Of a DNA stretch of 40,617 bases, positions 18,467 through 26,058 are shown piece after piece. The notes below the pieces were generated by a model. It was not told the DNA's origin and did not search any database. It saw only the letters and a program-made list of their open reading frames with translations. Source of the DNA: Candidatus Muproteobacteria bacterium (GTDB lineage: Bacteria > Pseudomonadota > Gammaproteobacteria > Acidiferrobacterales > SPGG2); the NCBI GenBank assembly GCA_003251795.1, contig QKEI01000298.1, forward strand, positions 1 through 40,617. The letters are read 5' to 3'. Each line of letters begins with the position of its first letter. Position 1 is the first letter of the stretch. The position numbers and the translations under genes were made by a program.

Positions 18467-18563
18467 TCACGTCATGTCCCAAAACGAGGCGGCGACACCG
18501 ACGATGCTCTCGCCGGCAATCAGGCCCGCGGCAGCCGCGATCGCGAAGCCGTCGGTTTCTTGC
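18467..18563 (-). pseudogene. Probable C-terminal remnant of an OPT-family oligopeptide transporter
   Basis: Immediately after the stop of the bestrophin-like gene, another frame encodes about 31 residues ending at TGA, containing GFAIAAAAGLIAGESIVGVA. The block GLIAGES(L/I)VGV is typical of the last transmembrane segment of OPT-superfamily transporters. No other part of such a gene is present; the upstream side is occupied by the bestrophin gene. I read it as the tail of a deleted gene, not a functional peptide. The short length makes a chance match possible. Confidence 0.45.
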
Positions 18564-19595
18564 CTAATAGAGAACATCATCCACTGGTTCGAGTAGCGAC
18601 GGTATATTCGTTTCCCCGAGGTCCTGCAAGAGGTCGATCTCAGTAACACGAAACAGCGCTGAAATCGGTACGTCATTCACTCCACCTTCGAAGGGGTCCT
18701 CGCTGCTATCGCCGACCTTCTCGATCATGAAGAAGATCCAGGAGATCAGCATGGCAAACGGCACGAGCGAAAACATGAATTCATGGGTTAGGATCGTCGA
18801 TAAGTGTTCGGTCCCGGCTTCGCTTTCGAAAACATCGAGAAAGGCTAAGGGCAACAAAACAATGAAAAGCCAGGTGAACACGGTGCCGAAGTAAGCGATC
18901 TGGCGAGGAAAGGGTGTGTGCTTGATGCGCTCGCAGATACCGTGGCCGAAATCGAGCCTGGCGAGTAGTGCAATCATCTCGTATTGACGCACACTGTCCA
19001 GGTACCCAGTCCTTGCAAGCTCGCGTACCGTCTCGGCTTGTCGGCGGATGAGGTAAGCCGGCGGATTCCTGTAGGTCTGGGCGGCGGCGTACTCTGCCGG
19101 CGTTAGGAAGCGCCCGAAGGACGCCGGATCCTGATGCATGGTTGGGGTGTCGTGATCGATGCGCCGATGCCGGAAGATGCGTGTGCGGTTACTGGCTTTC
19201 AGGCGCGAAGTTCTGCGCAGCATGTAAGCGACTGCGTAGAGCCATGCCAAGTGACGATAGATCAGTTCCTTCACAACATCCGGCGGTGCAATGTCGGTGT
19301 CATTGAAAATCAAGCTACGTACTTGGAACGCCCACTCGCGGCTCCTCGCAACAATGCCACCGAGCGCGATACGCGCTTCCCACCAGCGATTGTAGGCAGA
19401 GACACTTTTGAAGCCGAGGTAAAGTGAAACGGCAATGCCGATCAGCGTAACCGGCAGCACCGGCATTACTATCCACCTGTAACCCAGGATTTCATGTACG
19501 TAGACAGCGATGAATGACCATAGCGCAGCGAACGCAAGAACTACCCAAGATTCTTCCAGCATGTACTTGATTCTTATGTTTCTCCGCACATACAT
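18564..19595 (-). CDS. Bestrophin-like (UPF0187) membrane channel
   Basis: About 343 residues. The N-terminus MYVRRNIRIKYMLEESWVVLAF leads to two hydrophobic helices, followed by the bestrophin-family signature SVSAYNRWWEARIALGGIVARSREWA (about residues 70-95). Two further membrane segments occur near 235-285 (YFGTVFTWLFIVLLPLAFLD and FMFSLVPFAMLISWIFFMIEK), then a soluble tail. Bacterial homologues such as KpBest form pentameric ion channels. I chose ATG 19595 because GGGGAG lies 5 nt upstream; the frame extends to 19724 but is not bestrophin-like. The stop abuts the OPT remnant. Confidence 0.87.
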   Translation of the reverse strand: MYVRRNIRIKYMLEESWVVLAFAALWSFIAVYVHEILGYRWIVMPVLPVTLIGIAVSLYLGFKSVSAYNRWWEARIALGGIVARSREWAFQVRSLIFNDTDIAPPDVVKELIYRHLAWLYAVAYMLRRTSRLKASNRTRIFRHRRIDHDTPTMHQDPASFGRFLTPAEYAAAQTYRNPPAYLIRRQAETVRELARTGYLDSVRQYEMIALLARLDFGHGICERIKHTPFPRQIAYFGTVFTWLFIVLLPLAFLDVFESEAGTEHLSTILTHEFMFSLVPFAMLISWIFFMIEKVGDSSEDPFEGGVNDVPISALFRVTEIDLLQDLGETNIPSLLEPVDDVLY

Positions 19596-19820
19596 ATCCG
19601 CTCCCCTCTTTTTGTTCGCGAACCAGCACAATAACAGATTACTCCCAATAGGCTTGATCTGGCAAAGCAGGCGTGCGCTCGGTGACGGTCGATGACCTAA
19701 AGGACGCGGTCGAGGCCCTCTCACCGGTAACTTGATTGAATTAGATCTCTCGCGCCCGTTCCAATGCGGTCGTCGCAGAACGTAAGTCGAGACATGCGGG
19801 GGAGGTACTACCCTAATCTA

Positions 19821-20075
19821 CTAGAAGTCGTGGAATTCTATTGATATTACGGGAGCCTGTTCTTTTTCCCGGTAGATGAGCACTAAGCGGTTCTCGAAAT
19901 CAAAGTGAAACTCCGTATCTTCGTACTTGAATATTCTCGGGTCGCGATGCTTTCTTGAGAACGCGCCTGTATCTTCCGGTTCCCCTAGCTTCTTGATAAC
20001 TGTCTCTTTCGTATCGCCAGGCCCGAACGAATTTTCTTTCTCGCGAATCAAGATATTTATTCCGGTGATTCTCAC
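19821..20075 (-). CDS. Small uncharacterised protein
   Basis: An 84-residue protein from a GTG start with no clear ribosome-binding site. It is highly charged, without signal peptide or membrane segment. The core reads GPGDTKETVIKKLGEPEDTGAF and later FKYEDTEFHFDFENRLVLIY. The pattern 'GDT.E.V...LGEP...G' followed by a beta strand resembles small stand-alone proteins of the SmpA/OmlA-like or immunity-protein style, but I cannot name a family. Its codons are visibly AT-richer than those of neighbours, which suggests acquisition by transfer. No toxin gene lies beside it. Confidence 0.6.
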   Translation of the reverse strand: MRITGINILIREKENSFGPGDTKETVIKKLGEPEDTGAFSRKHRDPRIFKYEDTEFHFDFENRLVLIYREKEQAPVISIEFHDF

Positions 20076-20181
20076 GGTTCGGCGTGCTTCAGGTTATGAC
20101 ATCGATTGCTGGGGCATCTCGTGTGTTCGTTAAGGGGCCAATTCAGGACGTATTGACGTCTAACACAATCAATCGCAGATA

Positions 20182-20886
20182 TTAGCGGAGCAACTCAAAG
20201 CCCCCTAGAAAACTCTCGAGGTTCACTTCTACCGGAATGACTCTAATGGGGCTGGACTGCTTCGGCAGCTTGTCGCCAACTGTGTAGCTAAGTCGGTAAA
20301 CGCGACCAGCAGCATAGAAGATATACATGCCGACCTGCGCATCTGGGTGCTTGATGGTAAAACCCTGACTGAGCAATTTCTTCTCGTCAGCCTTGTTATA
20401 ACCACCCGGTTCGACCAGAGTCGCGTGTGGAGCCTGATAGACTGTGCACGGGGCGTGCTTGGGCTGGCGATAGCGCAAGAGCATCATCGGGTGCGGGCCT
20501 TGGGCAATGTGCTTGGCGCTCATTAGCACACCCCCGCTCTGTTCAATCTGCGGGATCACCACCCGTAATACCCAACTCGGGAAGTCCTCACCTGCCAAGT
20601 CTATGTGGCGCTCGGAGAGAGTGTAATTTCGACACAAATCGTCTGCGAACTCCACGAGCCAGCCATTGGCGTGGAAGATCCTGTCTTGAATAACAGCCGC
20701 TGGCTCTCGAAGTCGCGGCAGCTCAATGCGGAAGGTTCGGTCGGGGTTCACATACGCTCCGCCTTCGATCCTGCCCGACACGTCAATGCGGGAGCGACTG
20801 GTAGCGTCCACACTCGTCACGAGCGCAATCGTCACCAACGATGCGTAACAAACCGCCCTTCTCGCTAGACGCCCGCTTGTATTCAT
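20182..20886 (-). CDS. Exported protein of unknown function
   Basis: A 234-residue protein with a Sec signal peptide (RLARRAVCYASLVTIALVTSVDA, residues 6-28). The mature part begins SRSRIDVSGRIEGGAYVNPDRTFRIELPRL, a 'displayed-substrate' beta-strand pattern often seen in periplasmic proteins that process or bind peptides. It has two Cys residues (near 84 and 146) that could pair. No catalytic motif is recognisable. It stands alone, leftward, 107 bp before the small 84-residue gene. Confidence 0.72.
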   Translation of the reverse strand: MNTSGRLARRAVCYASLVTIALVTSVDATSRSRIDVSGRIEGGAYVNPDRTFRIELPRLREPAAVIQDRIFHANGWLVEFADDLCRNYTLSERHIDLAGEDFPSWVLRVVIPQIEQSGGVLMSAKHIAQGPHPMMLLRYRQPKHAPCTVYQAPHATLVEPGGYNKADEKKLLSQGFTIKHPDAQVGMYIFYAAGRVYRLSYTVGDKLPKQSSPIRVIPVEVNLESFLGGFELLR

Positions 20887-20999
20887 CGCGTATAGACAGA
20901 ACGTGACAGGTCGTACCGAACCGCCTGCTTCATGCTGGACGATGTAAGTGGTTGGACTGCACGCTCTAAGTGTAGTCGAGGCCTCGCTACCCCATTGGC

Positions 21000-21923
21000 T
21001 CAGCGCACGCTCAATACCAGCTTGCCGCGGAGATGGCGACCCTCGCTCACCGCATGCGCCGCGGCAGCCTGCGACAGCGGATAGAGCGTGATCTCGGGCG
21101 GGCGTAAGGTACCTGCGGCGACCAGTGCCAGAATACGCTCGAGATGTGGGCGGTCTCGTCCGACCTTGGGCCGCAGTGAGACTACGTCCGGCCGAGGTGA
21201 GGATGGAGCCGAGGCACCGGAGGCGATAAAGGCCGCGCGCCCACCGGGTCGCAGCACCGAAAAAGATCGCTTTGCTACCTCACCCCCAACGGTGTCAAAC
21301 ACCGCGTCGCAATCGGAAACTTCTTGCGCGAAGTCCTGCGTGCGGTAATCGATGATTACATCCGCGCCAAGCGCGCGCACATAGGCGTGGTTCACTGCGC
21401 TGGCTGTGGTAATCACTTTCGCGCCGATGTGCTTGGCGAGTTGGATCGCGAAGCTCCCGACACCGCCGGCGCCGCCGTGGATCAGGATTGTCTCCCCGGA
21501 CTTTAACTCGAGTGTGTCCTCGACCGAGACCAGTGCAGTAATTCCAGTGAGCGCGAGCGCCGCACACTCGGCGTGCGAAAGGCTCGCAGGCTTTTTTGCG
21601 ACGATCGCAGCCTCGATCGCGACTCTCTCTGCGTAGGCGCCTTCCTGGCCGATATCGCAGACCCCGAAAACTGCGTCACCGACAACAAAGTCGCGTACAC
21701 CCGCGCCGAGCGCGGCGACGACCCCGGAAAAATCGCGCCCCGGGACATAGGGAAAGCCCTCGATCGGCGTGTAGGTCCCGCTGCGCACCTTCCAGTCGAC
21801 GCCGTTAATGCTTGCCGCGTGCACGTCGACCAGCACTTCGCCGTCTCCGGCTGTCGGGTCGGGCAACTCCCCGTACTGCATCACCTCGGGCCCGCCGTGC
21901 TTCATAAAGTAGGCTGCTTTCAT
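21000..21923 (-). CDS. Zinc-independent MDR-family NADPH:quinone/enone reductase
   Basis: A 307-residue medium-chain dehydrogenase/reductase. The GroES-like N-terminal domain reads MKAAYFMKHGGPEVMQYGELPDP with AASINGVDWKVRSG and PYVPGRDFSGVV. The Rossmann domain has the NADPH-binding loop ILIHGGAGGVGSFAIQLAKHIGAKVITTAS near residues 145-175. Catalytic zinc-ligand Cys/His residues are absent, as in quinone oxidoreductases (QOR, zeta-crystallin type). It probably reduces quinones or alpha,beta-unsaturated carbonyls. It is transcribed leftward, divergent from the large fused gene on its right. Confidence 0.92.
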   Translation of the reverse strand: MKAAYFMKHGGPEVMQYGELPDPTAGDGEVLVDVHAASINGVDWKVRSGTYTPIEGFPYVPGRDFSGVVAALGAGVRDFVVGDAVFGVCDIGQEGAYAERVAIEAAIVAKKPASLSHAECAALALTGITALVSVEDTLELKSGETILIHGGAGGVGSFAIQLAKHIGAKVITTASAVNHAYVRALGADVIIDYRTQDFAQEVSDCDAVFDTVGGEVAKRSFSVLRPGGRAAFIASGASAPSSPRPDVVSLRPKVGRDRPHLERILALVAAGTLRPPEITLYPLSQAAAAHAVSEGRHLRGKLVLSVR

Positions 21924-22107
21924 CGCTAGAACGCTTTCCTACACGATTCGGCTTCGCACTGCAAGATTACTCCATGCCTCTTTAGCTATGCACGGCGAAC
22001 AAGTATCCTGAACAGGTGTAACGCCTGTCGCAAGAACTCTCGTTGCAGGCAAGTTTTAGCAAGGATTTCTGTCGCTTCACAACGCGACTAGTATCAGAAG
22101 GCAATCT

Positions 22108-24969
22108 ATGCGGCTACTCGTATTCGCGCTTTTCTTCCTTTCCGGAGCATGTGGTCTCGTCTACCAGATCGTCTGGATCCGGATGCTCACGCATGTGTTC
22201 GGCACGACGGCAGCCGCGGTAGGCGTAGTACTGGCCGCTTTCATGTCGGGGCTTGCGCTCGGGAGTTGGTTACTCGGAAAAGCGGCGGACCGCAATTCCA
22301 ATCCGCTTCGCTTCTATGCCATTCTGGAGGTCGGCATTGGCCTTACAGCACTCGGCGCGCACTTTCTGCTGTCGCGGATCACGCCAATATATCTCACGCT
22401 ATACGAGATCTCAGGAAATTCAGAAGTAACGCTGGCGGCGACGCGTTTCGTCCTAGCCTTCGGTCTGGTGATGATACCGACCTTCCTCATGGGTGGGACG
22501 CTACCGGTGCTCGCGCGGTTCGTTGTCAGACGTCTCGCGGCGGCTGGTGCTGATCTCAGCACGCTCTATGCCATCAATACCATGGGCGCGGTCGCCGGAA
22601 CCCTGGCGTGTGGTTTTTACCTCATTGGAACCTTTGGCGTCCACGTAACTGTCTACATCGCGGTCGTGGGTAATCTGGGCCTTGGCTTGATTGCATGGGG
22701 TATGTCCAGCCATGTGAAGGCGGCACTAGCAACCATGACGGCTCGGACCGACGCAATTCCTACAGCGGGCGAGCCAGGTCCGGGCGTGCTTTCGAACACA
22801 ACCTATGCGTTGCTTCTCTTTGCCCTGGCTATCTCTGGTCTCACGTCCTTTGCCTATGAGATCTATTGGACACGCTCACTCGTGTTCGTGCTGGGGAATT
22901 CGACTTACGCGCTCACCACCATGCTCACGGCATTTATCGCCGGCATCGCGCTCGGTGGTTACCTGGTGCGCTGGGTCGTGGATCAGGTAGCGGACCGGCT
23001 GGCTCTTTTTGGTTGGATCCAGGTACTCATCGCCGTATCCTCGGCAATCGTGCTGCCGGTGCTTTTTGCGTTCCTTGAGCCACAGACGATTCGCGAATTT
23101 CTGCGCGACACAACCGGCGAAGTAGCGATCCTCACCGTCGCACGTTTTAGCATTGCGCTGCTCGTGATGCTGGTCCCGGCGACGTTGATCGGCGCGACAT
23201 TCCCGCTGGTAGGACGTGTAGGTATCGTCGACCTTCAGTACACGGGTCGGCGCGTTGGAATGGTCTACGCCAGCAACACCTTCGGTAATGTAGTCGGTGC
23301 CCTGCTGCCCGGCTTCCTGCTATTGAACTGGTTCGGCATCCAGCAGGGCATCCTGCTAATGGCAGCGTTAAATGCGTGCATTGGATTCGCGTTTCTGGCT
23401 TCACGCCTGGTTAGCGCCGTGCATTTGCGCTGGGCCGTACCTGCGGCGGCTGTGGGCACGCTCGTGGTTCTCGCGCATGTGCCGCTCGATTTTCAGTTTC
23501 CCACAGAAAATGAGCGGCCGACGGACCAAGTTCTCTTCTACCGCGACGGGCCGTCGGCCACGACTAAGGTAACGTTCAATCGGGAGACCGGCGAGAAGGT
23601 AATGGCCATCGATGGGATAGTTATCGGTGGGAACACGTTCACAGAGTACAAGCAATTGTTGCTGGCCCACTTGCCTAAGCTGCTGCGGGATGACGTTTCA
23701 ACCGAACTGTCGGTTGGGCTTGGTTCCGGCATACTGGCCGGCGAAAGCATTCGCCATCAGCGAGTGAAAGCGATCACTTGCGTGGAGATCGAGCCGAGCG
23801 TGGTCATGGGAGCGACGCTCTTTGCCCGCGAAAACCACCGCGTCCTGTCCAACCCGCGTGTACGCGTCGTGATCGACGATATCGCGAATTACTTGCGAAT
23901 CACCTCTGACCGATATCACGTGATATCCGCCGACGAGAAGACAGCACTCGAATACGCGTCCAACGGATTTTCCTACTCCCGGGAATACTATGGCTTGCTC
24001 CGGCGACACCTGGCACCCGGCGGCATCTTAATTCAGTGGGTGCCAGCAGACTTACCACCAAGGCTATACAAGATAGTCCTAAAGACTTTCGCCAACAGTT
24101 TTCCCCACGTGCTGATGGGTCACTTTATGCCCGCACTCAAGGATAGTGGCTTGAACACGATACTAGTTGGCTCGGATGAAAAGATCTCGCTCGACAATAG
24201 TCGCATCGGCCGGGTTATGGGGTCCGAGAGTGAAGCATTTGCCGGGCTTGCCCGTTACGGTCTGACGACGCCGGAATCGGTGGTGGCCCAGTTCGTCGCG
24301 GACGGGAAGTTCATCCGCCAGGCGGTCCTTGATGCGCCCCAAAATACACTGGTGCATCCCCGCTATGAATTCTACTCGCTGCGTGAGTATGCCGTTTCGC
24401 TCAAGCAGCGGTCGGCCGCGAACATCGAATTTATTGCGGCTCTTAAGCGTGCCGCTGCACCCGACTTTCTGGCGGCGATCAAGGTGCGCGGTCAGGAGGA
24501 AGCGAGAAGGCTCAGTCGCGCGCTCGACGCCGAGCAGGCATACCTCGCCGGCTATCACCTGAGTCTGAGCCCGGGACCGGTGTCAGGGATGGAAATAGTT
24601 CGTCAATATGATACGGCGCTAGCGCTCGCACCCTGGAATGAGAGTTTGCGTGCCCGCATCTTCCTGCACTATTCCTACATCGCCGCCTCGCAAACCAACG
24701 TTAGTGTCAAGGCCTATCTCATGGAGCGCGCGCTGTCCGTCTACAGCAAGAGCGCCATGGGGTATGTCGATTACAGCCGAGTCTTGGGCAAGCTGCACAA
24801 ACCGGAACGCGCGCTGGCAGCAGCGCGCAAAGCGGTAGAGCTCGATCCCACTCTCCTTGCAGCGCGGCGCACACTCGCCGACCTCCTGCTGAAAACCGGG
24901 AAACAGGCCGAGGCGCAAACGCACTTGCGGGCACTAGCCGAACTGCAAGAACCGACCGATAGTAATTAA
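22108..24969 (+). CDS. Fused membrane transporter-like / spermidine-synthase-like protein with TPR tail
   Basis: A 953-residue multidomain protein. Residues 1-440 hold two blocks of hydrophobic helices, each opening with a similar motif (SGACGLVYQIVWIRMLTHVFG and SGLTSFAYEIYWTRSLVFVLG), so the membrane half is itself duplicated. Residues about 470-690 are a spermidine-synthase-like Rossmann domain: GLGSGILAGES (AdoMet-type glycine loop), VEIEPSVV (acidic ribose-binding position), ISADEKT (region of the catalytic Asp) and APGGILIQWVP. The C-terminal 120 residues form TPR-like repeats. The architecture is widespread, but its substrate is not established. The gene converges on a SpeD-like gene 64 bp away, which hints at polyamine-type chemistry. 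Confidence 0.87.
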   Translation: MRLLVFALFFLSGACGLVYQIVWIRMLTHVFGTTAAAVGVVLAAFMSGLALGSWLLGKAADRNSNPLRFYAILEVGIGLTALGAHFLLSRITPIYLTLYEISGNSEVTLAATRFVLAFGLVMIPTFLMGGTLPVLARFVVRRLAAAGADLSTLYAINTMGAVAGTLACGFYLIGTFGVHVTVYIAVVGNLGLGLIAWGMSSHVKAALATMTARTDAIPTAGEPGPGVLSNTTYALLLFALAISGLTSFAYEIYWTRSLVFVLGNSTYALTTMLTAFIAGIALGGYLVRWVVDQVADRLALFGWIQVLIAVSSAIVLPVLFAFLEPQTIREFLRDTTGEVAILTVARFSIALLVMLVPATLIGATFPLVGRVGIVDLQYTGRRVGMVYASNTFGNVVGALLPGFLLLNWFGIQQGILLMAALNACIGFAFLASRLVSAVHLRWAVPAAAVGTLVVLAHVPLDFQFPTENERPTDQVLFYRDGPSATTKVTFNRETGEKVMAIDGIVIGGNTFTEYKQLLLAHLPKLLRDDVSTELSVGLGSGILAGESIRHQRVKAITCVEIEPSVVMGATLFARENHRVLSNPRVRVVIDDIANYLRITSDRYHVISADEKTALEYASNGFSYSREYYGLLRRHLAPGGILIQWVPADLPPRLYKIVLKTFANSFPHVLMGHFMPALKDSGLNTILVGSDEKISLDNSRIGRVMGSESEAFAGLARYGLTTPESVVAQFVADGKFIRQAVLDAPQNTLVHPRYEFYSLREYAVSLKQRSAANIEFIAALKRAAAPDFLAAIKVRGQEEARRLSRALDAEQAYLAGYHLSLSPGPVSGMEIVRQYDTALALAPWNESLRARIFLHYSYIAASQTNVSVKAYLMERALSVYSKSAMGYVDYSRVLGKLHKPERALAAARKAVELDPTLLAARRTLADLLLKTGKQAEAQTHLRALAELQEPTDSN

Positions 24970-25033
24970 TGACTTAACGCTCGGCGCGTTAGGATGGTCG
25001 GAAATACCGTGCGGAGATACCCCACCCAGGGTT

Positions 25034-25390
25034 CTAAAACGAGTGATACTCAATCTCAGACGCAGCGAAGAACTTCCTCGTATAGCTTAGCGCACTCGCG
25101 GTATTGAACTTCTTGCATGTAAAGAGAAGAGAGGCAAAGAACTTTGCTGAGGTCCACACATACAGCGATATGCCGGAATCTATCAGCGGTATGAATGCAT
25201 CGAAACCTTCATTCTCTTCTTTTCCAAGACCGCCAGGTGCATGAACCGTAGGTGTGCCGTAGGTTCGCAAATCCAAGTGGGAAGCAAGTCCCAACAGATA
25301 CGATTCCACCACCGTTTGATCGATATCGATGGTATAGAGTCCTTCTATTAGGAGCCGCTGACGGGTAATTTGCGGAGCGAGGTCTCTCAT
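25034..25390 (-). CDS. SpeD-like protein (AdoMet decarboxylase family) lacking the canonical active-site His
   Basis: A 118-residue protein with the layout of short S-adenosylmethionine decarboxylases: DLAPQITRQRLLIEG at the N-terminus, DSGISLYVW in the processing region, FTCKKF, and a C-terminal SYTRKFFAASEIEYHSF. Against Thermotoga AdoMetDC, Ser63 (pyruvoyl serine), His68 and Cys83 map to Ser72, Tyr77 and Cys92, with identical spacings of 5 and 20. The serine and cysteine are kept, but the histidine needed for self-processing is Tyr and the residue before Ser is Asp not Glu. It may have another decarboxylase activity or none. ATG 25390 is preferred; a TTG lies two codons upstream. Confidence 0.68.
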   Translation of the reverse strand: MRDLAPQITRQRLLIEGLYTIDIDQTVVESYLLGLASHLDLRTYGTPTVHAPGGLGKEENEGFDAFIPLIDSGISLYVWTSAKFFASLLFTCKKFNTASALSYTRKFFAASEIEYHSF

Positions 25391-25528
25391 TTGCAAGGAT
25401 ACGCAATTCCCTCTATCCGGACCGCACTATAGGTTACCCTGCTGGTATCGGGCGGGCAAAGCGGAGCGCCCCACTGCGGTCGATGGCGCGTTTGGAAAAG
25501 TGGAACGCGCCTTTTTTTGGCCATACGA

Positions 25529-25542
25529 TTGATCTAGGTCAA
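25529..25542 (+). promoter_or_regulatory. FNR/Anr-type box upstream of the SpoIIAA-like gene
   Basis: TTGATCTAGGTCAA matches the FNR/Anr consensus TTGAT-N4-ATCAA at nine of ten positions. It is identical to the site at 35098-35111. The centre is about 69 nt before the ATG at 25605. A -10-like TAAAAG lies at 25564-25569, close to the class II spacing. Activation under low oxygen is inferred. Confidence 0.7.
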
Positions 25543-25604
25543 CGAATCCAGTATCTATAGTAGTAAAAGTACGCAGATTGGATTGGGGAAACAAAGGAAG
25601 AAGA

Positions 25605-25958
25605 ATGGTCGAAGTGTTACCCGAGAGTAATGGAAACATTCTCGTTCTCCAGGCTAAAGGTCGATTGACACACCAGGACTATAAGAATGTGATCATTCCG
25701 CGCCTTGAAGCCATGATCCGTGACCACGGCAAGGTGCGTTTTCTGCTGGATAATTTCCAGGGCTGGCGAGCTGTGGCTTTCTGGGAGGACGCTCGCTTTG
25801 GATTGATCCATAGAAAAGATTTTGAAAAAATCGCCTTGATCGGCGGACCCAAATGGATTCTGTGGGCCCTCAAGCTGGTAGCGTTGGTAGTGAGCGGCGA
25901 AATGAGAACCTTCTCAGCACATGAACGCAATGAAGCGCTGAGCTGGATTCAGGCGTAG
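25605..25958 (+). CDS. SpoIIAA/STAS-like protein
   Basis: A 117-residue cytosolic protein of the SpoIIAA-like family (STAS-type fold). It begins MVEVLPESNGNILVLQAKGRLTHQDYKNVIIPRLEAMI, the opening beta strands plus helix. A mid-part VRFLLDNFQGWRAVAFWEDARFGL follows, then KIALIGGPKWILWALKLVALVVSGEMRTF. Members are thought to bind lipids or protein partners; no enzymatic role is known. ATG 25605 is preferred over the open frame's upstream start because AAAGGAAG (25594-25601) sits just before it. The FNR-type box 63 nt upstream suggests induction when oxygen is low. Confidence 0.82.
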   Translation: MVEVLPESNGNILVLQAKGRLTHQDYKNVIIPRLEAMIRDHGKVRFLLDNFQGWRAVAFWEDARFGLIHRKDFEKIALIGGPKWILWALKLVALVVSGEMRTFSAHERNEALSWIQA

Positions 25959-25977
25959 GCACGAGGTTACCTTTCGG

Positions 25978-26004
25978 CTTGGGTAGCATTCGAGCTTGCC
26001 CAAG
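25978..26004. terminator. Possible bidirectional terminator hairpin between convergent genes
   Basis: CTTGGG (25978-25983) pairs with CCCAAG (25999-26004), with an inner AGC/GCT extension, in the 100 bp between the convergent SpoIIAA-like and DsrL/GltD-like genes. There is no clean U-tract on either strand, so this is a weak candidate. Confidence 0.35.
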
Positions 26005-26058
26005 ATTGCGATCGCGTAGGTGAGGAGGGACTGAGCGAGGCTCTGTTTCGCTGGAAAG

